A stretch of DNA of 5,221 bases from Ruminococcaceae bacterium UBA5401 (GCA_002409675.1 DHOB01000035.1:8199-13419); one strand, 5' to 3'. Shown: positions 1 through 5,221, counted from the stretch's first letter. Numbers and translations: made by a program. The notes: a model not told the origin generated them from the sequence alone.

Positions 1-716
1 ACGAGCTGCGCACGCCGCTCACGGCCATCGAGGGGTGGGCGGAGACCCTCCAGACCGGCGAGACCGACCCCAAGACCTTCGGCCGCGGCATGGGCATCAT
101 CGTGAGCGAGACCGAGCGCCTTTCCGGCATGGTGGAGGAGCTGCTGGACTTCTCGCGCATGCAGGGCGGCCGCATGACCCTCACGATGGACAAAATCGAC
201 CTGCTGGCGGAGCTGGGCGCGGCGGTCTACATGTTCAGCGAGCGCGCGAAGAACGAGCACAAATACCTGCTTTACGACGAGCCGGCCATGCTGCCGCCGG
301 TCCTCGGGGACATCAACCGCCTGCGGCAGGTGTTCGTCAACGTGCTGGACAACGCCCTCAAGTACACCGCCGAGGGCGGCACCATCACCGTGACGGCCGA
401 TTCCGCCGACGGCTTCATCCGCGTCGTGATTGCGGACAACGGCTGCGGCATCCCCGCCGAGCACCTGCCCAACGTCAAGAAAAAATTCTACAAGGCCAAC
501 CAGACCGTGCGCGGCTCCGGCATCGGCCTCGCCCTTGCGGACGAGATTATGAAGCTGCACTCCGGCAGCCTGGAGATCGAGAGCCACGAGCACGTCGGCA
601 CGGCCGTGACCATCCGCATCCCCACCTATGAGAAGCTGGAAAGCGGCTCCCGCGGGGCCGGCAAACAGGCCGGCAGACCCGCGGAAGCGGAAAGGAACCC
701 AAAACCGGATGAGTAG
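1..716 (+). CDS. Sensor histidine kinase, C-terminal part (5' truncated by window edge)
   Basis: This is the catalytic half of a two-component sensor kinase. It autophosphorylates on a histidine and passes the phosphate to a response regulator that must lie outside the window. The reading frame is open from base 3, and bases 1-2 are the end of the preceding codon. The first visible residues, ELRTPLTAIEGW, are the H-box just after the phospho-acceptor His, whose codon would be completed by the preceding base. Counting from that Glu: HisKA dimerisation helices about 1-60, N-box RLRQVFVNVLDNALKYT at 107-123, G1 box DNGCGIP at 145-151, F-box KKFYKA at 160-165, and G2 box GSGIGLALA at 171-179. All HATPase_c motifs are intact. 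The fold ends near residue 208, and a charged, Gly/Pro-rich tail of about 28 residues follows. The TAG stop overlaps the next gene by 8 bases. The domain style is PhoR/WalK-like, but the sensor part and the ligand cannot be seen. Confidence 0.93.
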   Translation, partial: ELRTPLTAIEGWAETLQTGETDPKTFGRGMGIIVSETERLSGMVEELLDFSRMQGGRMTLTMDKIDLLAELGAAVYMFSERAKNEHKYLLYDEPAMLPPVLGDINRLRQVFVNVLDNALKYTAEGGTITVTADSADGFIRVVIADNGCGIPAEHLPNVKKKFYKANQTVRGSGIGLALADEIMKLHSGSLEIESHEHVGTAVTIRIPTYEKLESGSRGAGKQAGRPAEAERNPKPDE

Positions 717-1674
717 GGAAAAGACAAAAACCATCACGTCCATCGGGGGGCAGGCGCTGATTGAGGGAATCATGATGCGCGGCCCGCAGAAAACGGAGGT
801 CGCCGTGCGCCTGCCGGACGGCTCCGTCTCCACCCAGGAGATAGAGTCCCGCGACCTGCGCGGCCGCAGTGCGGTCTGGCGCCTGCCGCTGCTGCGCGGA
901 ATCGCCGGCTTTGTGGATTCGCTGACGCTCGGGTACCGGGCGCTGTCGCTTTCCGCCCGGAAGGCGGGCCTCGACGAGGAGGAAGAGGAGTCGAAGTTCG
1001 ACCGGTGGATTCGGCAGAAGTTCGGCAGGCGCGCGATGGACGCCGTCGTGACCGCCGGAACGGTGCTGGGCGTGGCGCTCGGCGTCGGCCTGTTCTTCCT
1101 GCTGCCGACCTGGCTCTTCAACCTGCTGCAGGGCGCGGCGGGGCCGGGCGTCGCCGGGTGGCGCGCCCCGCTGGAGGGGCTGATGCGCTTCGCGCTGTTC
1201 CTCGGCTACCTGGCGCTGTGCGCCTCGCTGCCGGACATGAAGCGCGTGTTCGAGTACCACGGCGCGGAGCACAAGACCATCTTCTGCTATGAGAACAACG
1301 AGGCGCTCACGGTCGAAAATGTAAAAAGGCACCAGCGGTTCCACCCCCGCTGCGGGACGAGCTTCCTCGTGCTGATGCTGCTGATCGGCATCTGCATCGG
1401 CTTTTTCATCCCGTTCTCGAACCCGTTTCTGCGCACGGCGGTCAAGATCCTGTGCATCCCGCTCGCCGTCGGAATCGGGTACGAGCTGATCCGCTACTGC
1501 GGCCGCAACGACAACGCCCTCACGCGCGTCATCTCGGCGCCCGGGCTGTGGATGCAGCGCCTGACCACGCGGGAGCCGGACGACGGCATGATGGAGGTCG
1601 CCATCGCGGCCCTGCGCGCGGTGATTCCCGAAAACGGCGAGGACCGCATCGAGCTGGAGGGCGGGGAAAAATGA
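709..1674 (+). CDS. yqhQ: DUF1385 (YqhQ-type) polytopic membrane protein
   Basis: This is a 321-residue protein of the DUF1385 family (COG3872, Bacillus subtilis YqhQ). The family is often labelled a predicted metal-dependent enzyme, but I know of no established reaction. Family hallmarks are visible: the N-terminal GGQALIEGIMMRGP (residues 13-26), HGAEHKTIFCYE (184-195) and HPRCGTSF (212-219). The conserved His, Glu and Cys residues in the last two could bind metal (inference). Hydrophobic segments lie at about 112-138, 156-174, 217-236 and 243-262, and an acidic run DEEEEE precedes the first. I chose the ATG at 709 over the in-frame ATG at 628 because the family begins a few residues before GGQA, an AAAGGAA ribosome site lies at 691-697, and the earlier start would add 27 low-complexity residues inside the kinase gene. 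It overlaps the kinase stop by 8 bases and shares ATGA with prmC, so it is probably co-transcribed with both. Confidence 0.92.
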   Translation: MSREKTKTITSIGGQALIEGIMMRGPQKTEVAVRLPDGSVSTQEIESRDLRGRSAVWRLPLLRGIAGFVDSLTLGYRALSLSARKAGLDEEEEESKFDRWIRQKFGRRAMDAVVTAGTVLGVALGVGLFFLLPTWLFNLLQGAAGPGVAGWRAPLEGLMRFALFLGYLALCASLPDMKRVFEYHGAEHKTIFCYENNEALTVENVKRHQRFHPRCGTSFLVLMLLIGICIGFFIPFSNPFLRTAVKILCIPLAVGIGYELIRYCGRNDNALTRVISAPGLWMQRLTTREPDDGMMEVAIAALRAVIPENGEDRIELEGGEK

Positions 1675-2558
1675 CCCTGGGCGCAGTGTACCGCGCGGGG
1701 CGCGGCCGGCTGCGCAGGGCGGGGAACGAGAGCGCCGCGTTCGACGCCGGGTGCCTTTTCCGCAAGGCGTTCGGCCTGGACCGGCAGCAGCGCGTGCTGC
1801 GCGCGGCGGAGCCGGCCGGCCCCGCGCAGGCGCGGAGGTTTTTCGCCATGGCCCGCGAGCGGGCCGCCGGGCGGCCGCTGCAGTACATCCTGGGCGAATG
1901 GCCGTTCCTCGGCCTGGTTCTGGAGGTGGGCGAGGGCGTGCTGATTCCCCGCGAGGAGACGGAGCTGCTGGCCCGCACGGCGGCGGAGATGCTGGCGGGC
2001 GAAAAGGCCCCGCTTTTCGCCGACCTGTGCGCGGGCTCCGGCGCCGTGGCGCTCGGCGTGGCCTCGCTGGTGCCCGGCGCGCGCGCGGCCGCGCTGGAAA
2101 AATACCCCGCGGCGCTGCGCTACCTGAAAAGGAACGTCGCCCGCGCGGGCCTTGCGGGCGTCAGGGCCGTGGAGGCGGACGTGCTGGACCCCGCCGCGGC
2201 GGAGCGGATGCCGGCGCTGGACGGCGTGTTCGCCAACCCGCCCTACGTGCGCGCGGGGGAGATTCCCGGTCTGCAGGAAGAGGTGCGGCGCGAGCCGCGC
2301 GAGGCGCTGGACGGCGGCCCGGACGGCCTGCGGTTCTACCGGGCCGTCGCGCGGCTGTGGCTGCCCAGGCTCAAGCCCGGCGGCGCCGCGGCCGTGGAGG
2401 TCGGCGACGGGCAGGCCGGGGCGGTCTGCCGGCTGTTTTCCGAAGCGCTGGAGGGGATTTCCGTCCGGCGCGACTTCAGCGGCGTCGCGCGCGTGGTGGC
2501 GGGCCGCCGGCGGACAGCGTCCGCCGGCACGGCCCGGCGTGGGGCGCGGCAAAAATAA
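1671..2558 (+). CDS. prmC: Peptide chain release factor N5-glutamine methyltransferase PrmC, with repeat-encoded C-terminal tail
   Basis: PrmC uses S-adenosylmethionine to methylate the glutamine of the GGQ motif in release factors RF1 and RF2, in the cytoplasm. The protein has 295 residues. An N-terminal helical domain (about 1-75) is followed by the family stretch GEWPFLGLVLEVGEGVLIPREETELL (75-100), in two pieces around the IPREETE motif. The SAM-binding motif I is ADLCAGSGAVALG (117-129), the catalytic NPPY is at 189-192, and REPREALDGGPDGLRFY (207-223) is also typical. The start is the ATG in the ATGA overlap with the upstream gene, with GGAGG at 1656-1660. The family fold normally ends near a sequence like GVARVVAGRR, which here is residues 271-280. 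The remaining 15 residues (281-295) and the TAA stop are encoded by copy 1 of a repeat found again upstream of recA. The usual neighbour prfA is absent downstream, where a terminator follows. Confidence 0.94.
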   Translation: MTLGAVYRAGRGRLRRAGNESAAFDAGCLFRKAFGLDRQQRVLRAAEPAGPAQARRFFAMARERAAGRPLQYILGEWPFLGLVLEVGEGVLIPREETELLARTAAEMLAGEKAPLFADLCAGSGAVALGVASLVPGARAAALEKYPAALRYLKRNVARAGLAGVRAVEADVLDPAAAERMPALDGVFANPPYVRAGEIPGLQEEVRREPREALDGGPDGLRFYRAVARLWLPRLKPGGAAAVEVGDGQAGAVCRLFSEALEGISVRRDFSGVARVVAGRRRTASAGTARRGARQK

Positions 2559-2596
2559 AAAGCCCGCTCTGCCGGGACGGTATAAGACAGCTCCCG
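2509..2596 (+). repeat. 88-base direct repeat, copy 1 (overlaps the 3' end of prmC)
   Basis: This stretch matches 2878-2965 base for base without gaps, with five differences by my count (2545, 2548, 2579, 2582, 2583). It opens with a perfect 6-bp hairpin: GGCGGA, loop CAGCG, TCCGCC at 2509-2525, which in this copy extends outward to 9 bp (2506-2514 with 2520-2528). It also holds the A-rich stretch AAAAATAAAAA at 2551-2561, and the arms CCCGGC (2533-2538) and GCCGGG (2571-2576) that can pair. Positions up to 2558 are translated as the end of PrmC. The last six bases, CTCCCG, form the outer 5' arm of the terminator that follows. Similarity may run a few bases further (GCGTGA in both copies) with a one-base gap. 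Confidence 0.95.
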
Positions 2597-2630
2597 AAGC
2601 GTGATTTTTTGCTTCGGGAGTTTCTGCTTT
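2591..2630 (+). terminator. Rho-independent terminator after prmC
   Basis: A perfect 10-bp stem, CTCCCGAAGC (2591-2600) pairing with GCTTCGGGAG (2611-2620), encloses the loop GTGATTTTTT and is followed by TTTCTGCTTT. This is a standard intrinsic terminator on the + strand, 33 bases after the prmC stop. It should end transcription of the kinase-DUF1385-prmC unit and insulate recA. The downstream T tract is interrupted by C and G, so efficiency may be less than maximal. Confidence 0.88.
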
Positions 2631-2877
2631 ATAAACAGGGAAACAGATTTTTTCTGATTTCAAAGTTTTATTCCAGTTTGTCCTCAGGCCGGACGTGCAA
2701 CGCCTTTCTCGCCTCCGGCGGCCTCGACATCGGTGCTGCGAAAATTCCGCGCTGCGTGCTCGTACCGGGAAGCACTGGCCGGGGGCCTTCAGATTACGGG
2801 AAAGCCCATCGAAAGCGTACCCGGAGCGAGCGGAAAGCCAGCGATAAACTTGCCGGCCCTGTTTCGTGACCGCCGTA
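2631..2877. other. Intergenic spacer between the two repeat copies, no credible gene
   Basis: This stretch of about 250 bases separates the repeat copies. Its left part (to about 2690) is visibly AT-richer than anything else in the window and includes a small CAGA-TTTTT-TCTG hairpin near 2644-2656. Its right part returns to GC-rich sequence. A GTG-initiated frame from 2733 to 2927 is open, but it has no ribosome site and only gains its end by running into repeat copy 2. On the - strand the frames are equally unconvincing. I see no tRNA, transposase, CRISPR unit or riboswitch that I can recognise. It could be part of a larger dispersed repetitive element with the flanking copies (inference). 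Confidence 0.6.
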
Positions 2878-2965
2878 GGCGGACAGCGTCCGCCGGCACG
2901 GCCCGGCGTGGGGTGCAGCAAAAATAAAAAGCCCGCTCTGCCGGGACAGTCAAAGACAGCTCCCG
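2878..2965 (+). repeat. 88-base direct repeat, copy 2 (free-standing, upstream of recA)
   Basis: This is the second copy of the repeat at the 3' end of prmC, in the same orientation and 369 bases downstream. The hairpin GGCGGA-CAGCG-TCCGCC (2878-2894) and the AAAAATAAAAA stretch are fully conserved. Here GGCGG (2878-2882) can alternatively pair with CCGCC just upstream (2870-2874, loop GTA), giving two mutually exclusive hairpins. The reading frame matching the PrmC tail is also open here and ends at the equivalent TAA (2925-2927), but it is not attached to a recognisable gene. The copy is followed directly by a different GC hairpin rather than by the terminator. Confidence 0.95.
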
Positions 2966-2980
2966 GCGGCGTGACGCCGC
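2966..2980 (+). other. Short GC hairpin directly after repeat copy 2
   Basis: GCGGCG (2966-2971) and CGCCGC (2975-2980) form a 6-bp inverted repeat around TGA. It sits where copy 1 has the prmC terminator stem, but no T run follows, so I do not call it a terminator. It may be part of the repeat unit or a decayed version of the structure after copy 1. Confidence 0.5.
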
Positions 2981-3003
2981 AGGAACGGCAGCTTGCCGCC
3001 GTA

Positions 3004-3032
3004 TTGCTTTTCGGGGCTGAATCAGGTATAAT
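3004..3032 (+). promoter_or_regulatory. Sigma-70/SigA-type promoter of recA
   Basis: A perfect -10 box TATAAT lies at 3027-3032. Exactly 17 bases upstream is TTGCTT (3004-3009), which matches the -35 consensus TTGACA only in its TTG. Transcription would start near 3039-3040 and give a leader of about 32 bases before the recA ATG. There is no TGn extended -10. I find no GAAC-N4-GTTC LexA operator overlapping it. The closest is GAAC-GGCA-GCTT at 2983-2994, whose right half does not fit. Confidence 0.8.
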
Positions 3033-3057
3033 GGAATCCATCGGCGGAGCGCGGACT

Positions 3058-3063
3058 GGAGGA
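3058..3063 (+). promoter_or_regulatory. Ribosome binding site of recA
   Basis: GGAGGA is separated by eight bases from the ATG at 3072, a near-ideal Shine-Dalgarno arrangement. It decides the start against the out-of-frame ATG at 3064, which lies directly after it and is too close. Confidence 0.85.
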
Positions 3064-3071
3064 ATGTCACA

Positions 3072-4244
3072 ATGTCTGAAAAAGGGGCGGCGACCAGAAA
3101 ACTCACCAAGACGGTCAATACGGACAGCGACAAGAATGCGGCGCTGAAAACGGCGCTGCAGCAGATTGAAAAGAAGTTCGGCAAAGGGGCGGTGATGCGC
3201 CTGGGGCAGGACGAGGCCATGCACGTGGAGGCCATCTCGACCGGGTCGCTGGGGCTGGACCTCGCGCTGGGCATCGGCGGCCTGCCGCGCGGGCGCATCG
3301 TGGAGATTTTCGGGCCCGAAAGCTCCGGCAAGACGACCCTCGCGCTGCACTGCGTGGCGCAGGGGCAGAAAAACGGCGGGAACGCCGCGTTCATCGACGT
3401 GGAGCACGCCCTCGACCCGACCTACGCCGCGGCGCTGGGCGTGGACGTGGATTCGCTGCTGGTCTCGCAGCCCGACACCGGCGAGCAGGCGCTGGAGATT
3501 ACGGAGGCGCTCGTGCGCTCCGGTGCCATCGACGTGATTGTGATCGACTCGGTCGCGGCGCTGGTGCCGCGCGCCGAGATCGAGGGCGAGATGGGCGACA
3601 CCGCGGTCGGCCTGCAGGCGCGGCTGATGTCGCAGGCGCTGCGCAAGCTGGCGGGCGCCATCTCGAAATCCAACTGCGTCGCCATCTTCATCAACCAGCT
3701 CCGCGAAAAAATCGGCGTGATGTTCGGCAACCCCGAGGTCACCACGGGCGGCCGCGCGCTGAAGTTCTACGCCTCCGTGCGCATCGACATCCGCAAGGGC
3801 GAGCCCATCCGCATCGGCAACGAGCAGATCGGCAACCGCACGCGCGCCAAGGTGGTCAAGAACAAAATCGCGCCGCCGTTCCGCACCGCGGAGTTCGACA
3901 TGATCTTCGGCCAGGGCATCTCCCACATCGGGGAGGTCCTCGACCTCGGCGTCGAGCTGGACATCGTCCAGAAGAGCGGGGCGTGGTTCTCGTACGGCGA
4001 GTCGCGCCTGGGGCAGGGCCGCGAGAACGCGAAGAAATACCTGGAGGAGCACCCCGGGACGGCGGACGAAATCGAGGCGAAAATCCGCGCGGATTCCTCA
4101 AAGCTGTTCGGCCGGCCGGCCCGCCCGGCACGGCCCGCCGCTTCCCCCGCGAAGCCTGTGCAGCAGGCCCCCGCCACCGGGCAGGGGCCGAAGGACGACT
4201 TCCGCTACGACGCGGGAATCGACATCCACGCCGACGACGAATGA
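3072..4244 (+). CDS. recA: Recombinase RecA
   Basis: RecA forms ATP-dependent filaments on single-stranded DNA, drives homologous strand exchange and stimulates LexA self-cleavage. The protein has 390 residues, longer than the about 350 of Escherichia coli. Visible motifs: Walker A GPESSGKTT (81-89), catalytic Glu111 in IDVEHALDP (108-116), Walker B VIVIDS with Asp159 (155-160), loop L1 EIEGEMGD (169-176), ATP-sensing Gln209 in INQL, loop L2 through GVMFGNPEVTTGG (215-227), and the RecA signature ALKFYASVR (229-237). Numbering is shifted by 15 relative to E. coli because of a longer, Lys/Thr-rich N-terminus. The C-terminal tail (about 348-390) is a Pro/Ala-rich linker ending in an acidic stretch (ADDE), consistent with the acidic autoregulatory tail of the family. 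All catalytic residues are present. The TGA stop overlaps the recX start. Confidence 0.99.
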   Translation: MSEKGAATRKLTKTVNTDSDKNAALKTALQQIEKKFGKGAVMRLGQDEAMHVEAISTGSLGLDLALGIGGLPRGRIVEIFGPESSGKTTLALHCVAQGQKNGGNAAFIDVEHALDPTYAAALGVDVDSLLVSQPDTGEQALEITEALVRSGAIDVIVIDSVAALVPRAEIEGEMGDTAVGLQARLMSQALRKLAGAISKSNCVAIFINQLREKIGVMFGNPEVTTGGRALKFYASVRIDIRKGEPIRIGNEQIGNRTRAKVVKNKIAPPFRTAEFDMIFGQGISHIGEVLDLGVELDIVQKSGAWFSYGESRLGQGRENAKKYLEEHPGTADEIEAKIRADSSKLFGRPARPARPAASPAKPVQQAPATGQGPKDDFRYDAGIDIHADDE

Positions 4245-4855
4245 CGCTGACGGCGGCCGAGCCGCGCGGAAAAAGCCTGACCGCGCTGTTTGTGGACGGG
4301 GAGTTCGCGTTCAGCGTCGACACGGAGTGCTACCTTTCGTGCGGGATGAAGCCGGGGGACGCCGTGACCGACGGGGCGCTGCACGCGCTGCTGCGCGAAA
4401 GCGACGCCCGCCGGGCGGAGCGGAAGGCCATGCGGCTGCTCGGGTTCCGCGCCCACTCCCGCGGGGAGCTGGAGCAGAAGCTGGCCCGCACGTTCCCGCG
4501 CGAAGCGGCCGCGCGCGCGGCGGACCGCATGGCTCAGCTGGGCCTTGTGGACGACGGCGAGTACGCGCGCACGCTGGCGCGGCGGCTCTACGAGCGCAAA
4601 GGCTTCGCGGAGGAGCGCATGCGGCGGGAGCTGCAGCGCCGCGGCGTCGACCGGGAGACGGCCGCCCGCGCCGCGCGGCAAGCCCGCCCCGACCCCGGCG
4701 AGAGCATCCGCAGGGTGCTGGCGAAGAAATACGCGCGCGGCCTCGGGGACGAGCGGGGCCGCCGCCGCGCCGCCGCGGCCCTGCAGCGCATGGGCTACCG
4801 GTGGGATGAAATCCGCGCCGCCCTGCGGGAATATGGTCTGGATGAGGAGCGGTAA
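4241..4855 (+). CDS. recX: Regulatory protein RecX
   Basis: RecX binds RecA filaments and modulates, usually inhibits, strand exchange and co-protease activity. The protein has 204 residues, within the range of Firmicutes RecX. An N-terminal beta-rich region (about 1-50, with LFVDGEFAFSVD) precedes three tandem three-helix modules typical of the family. Recognisable parts are AERKAMRLLGFRAHSRGELEQKL (59-81), the hallmark LGLVDDGEYAR (100-110), and KGFAEERMRRELQRRGV (120-136). A last module is at about 153-200. The ATG is in an ATGA overlap with the recA stop. No Shine-Dalgarno sequence precedes it, so translation probably depends on ribosomes finishing recA, which would keep RecX at lower amounts than RecA (inference). 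The sequence is unusually rich in Arg and Ala, as expected for a poorly conserved family in a GC-rich genome. Confidence 0.95.
   Translation: MTLTAAEPRGKSLTALFVDGEFAFSVDTECYLSCGMKPGDAVTDGALHALLRESDARRAERKAMRLLGFRAHSRGELEQKLARTFPREAAARAADRMAQLGLVDDGEYARTLARRLYERKGFAEERMRRELQRRGVDRETAARAARQARPDPGESIRRVLAKKYARGLGDERGRRRAAAALQRMGYRWDEIRAALREYGLDEER
4844..4849 (+). promoter_or_regulatory. Ribosome binding site of rimO, inside the recX end
   Basis: GAGGAG lies seven bases before the GTG at 4857. It supports that GTG as the start over the in-frame ATGs at 4833 and 4842, since the latter overlaps the site itself and neither has a comparable upstream site. Confidence 0.72.
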
Positions 4856-4856
4856 A

Positions 4857-5221
4857 GTGCCGTATTCGGTTGGATTGGTCAACCTGGGCTGTGCGAAGAA
4901 CCAGGTGGACGGAGAGAGGATGCTGGCCGCCCTGCGGCGGGCGGGCTACCGGGTGGAGCCCGACGCCGCGCGCGCCGACGCCGTGGTGGTGAACACCTGC
5001 GGCTTCATCGAAGCCGCCAAGCGCGAGGCCATCGGCGAAATTCTGGAGTGCGCCCGCCTGAAGGCGCAGGGCCGCATCCGCGCCATCGTCGTGACGGGCT
5101 GTCTCGCCGAGCGGTACCGCGGGCAGGTGATGCGCGAGCTGCCCGAAGTGGACGCCGTGGCGGGCATCGGCGCGGACGGCGACATCGCCGCGGTGGTGGC
5201 GAAGGCCCTGGGCGGCGGGAA
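4857..5221 (+). CDS. rimO: Ribosomal protein S12 methylthiotransferase RimO, N-terminal part (3' truncated by window edge)
   Basis: RimO is a radical-SAM enzyme with two [4Fe-4S] clusters that adds a methylthio group to the conserved aspartate of ribosomal protein S12. The visible 121 codons cover the N-terminal UPF0004 (MTTase) domain. Its three cluster ligands are present: Cys12 in VGLVNLGCAKNQVDGE, Cys48 in VVVNTCGFIEAAKREAI, and Cys82 in VVTGCLAERY. The form LGCxKNxVD is that of RimO rather than MiaB, which has GCQMN. The radical-SAM CxxxCxxC and TRAM domains would lie beyond the right edge. I chose the GTG start: it lies one base after the recX stop, has GAGGAG seven bases upstream, and gives the short N-terminus usual in the family. 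ATG codons at 4833 and 4842 are in frame and would add 8 or 5 residues. The gene is probably the third in the recA operon. Confidence 0.95.
   Translation, partial: MPYSVGLVNLGCAKNQVDGERMLAALRRAGYRVEPDAARADAVVVNTCGFIEAAKREAIGEILECARLKAQGRIRAIVVTGCLAERYRGQVMRELPEVDAVAGIGADGDIAAVVAKALGGG

Noticed and set aside
35..631. + strand frame of 198 residues within the kinase gene
   Set aside because: It is out of frame with the kinase H, N, F and G boxes, and its composition is Arg/His/Gly-rich without recognisable motifs.
657..674. GCCGGC inverted repeat with six-base loop near the end of the kinase gene
   Set aside because: Both arms are the same short palindrome in GC-rich coding sequence; there is no T run and no sign of function.
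628..708. Longer start for the DUF1385 protein at ATG 628
   Set aside because: It would add 27 low-complexity residues not typical of the family. The ATG at 709 has a suitable ribosome site and sits close to the conserved GGQALIEG motif.
547..1344. - strand open frame of 265 residues opposite the kinase end and DUF1385 gene
   Set aside because: It is antisense to a protein with clear family motifs, and its Arg/Pro-rich composition is that of a shadow frame.
2607..2635. Possible promoter with TATAAA at 2630-2635
   Set aside because: The matching -35 position is TTTTGC inside the terminator loop and stem, a poor fit, and no gene follows.
2509..2965. CRISPR array
   Set aside because: There are only two repeats, 88 bases long with 281 bases between them, one overlaps a gene, and no cas genes are present.
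2983..2994. Candidate LexA operator GAAC-GGCA-GCTT
   Set aside because: The right half does not match GTTC, and the site lies upstream of the -35 rather than over the promoter.
1494..4052. Very long - strand open frame (852 residues) crossing prmC, the spacer and recA
   Set aside because: It is antisense to two certain genes and to a non-coding spacer. Its translation is Arg/Ala/Pro/Gly-rich with no domain, as expected from GC-rich codons read in reverse.

Overview
The window is a GC-rich bacterial chromosome segment with all genes on the + strand and tightly packed. The gene order recA-recX-rimO, a DUF1385 (YqhQ-type) membrane protein next to prmC, strong GGAGG-type ribosome binding sites and four-base ATGA overlaps together suggest a GC-rich Clostridia member (Oscillospiraceae-like Firmicutes). 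This placement is an inference from gene order and protein style, not from a search.

Region 1 (1-2558) reads as an operon: the C-terminal part of a sensor histidine kinase (cut by the left edge at its H-box), a DUF1385 membrane protein overlapping it by 8 bases, and prmC overlapping that by 4 bases. PrmC methylates the GGQ glutamine of peptide release factors. Its usual partner gene prfA does not follow; instead a strong Rho-independent terminator sits at 2591-2630.

Region 2 (2559-3071) is the only long non-coding stretch and the least ordinary part of the window. It holds two copies of an 88-base direct repeat (about 94% identical, offset 369 bases). The first copy runs into prmC and supplies that protein's last 15 codons and its stop; the second stands free upstream of recA. 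Each copy is followed directly by a different hairpin: the operon terminator after copy 1, a short GC hairpin after copy 2. Between them is a comparatively AT-rich stretch and then GC-rich sequence with no credible gene. A sigma-70-type promoter for recA lies at its right end.

Region 3 (3072-5221) is a recA-recX-rimO operon. RecA is the recombinase and SOS co-protease, RecX is its modulator and is translationally coupled to it, and RimO (cut by the right edge) is the radical-SAM methylthiotransferase of ribosomal protein S12. No LexA box is visible before recA.

No CRISPR array, tRNA, rRNA, transposase or phage gene is visible. I see no new multi-gene system here. The repeat pair that remodels the end of prmC is the observation most worth following.
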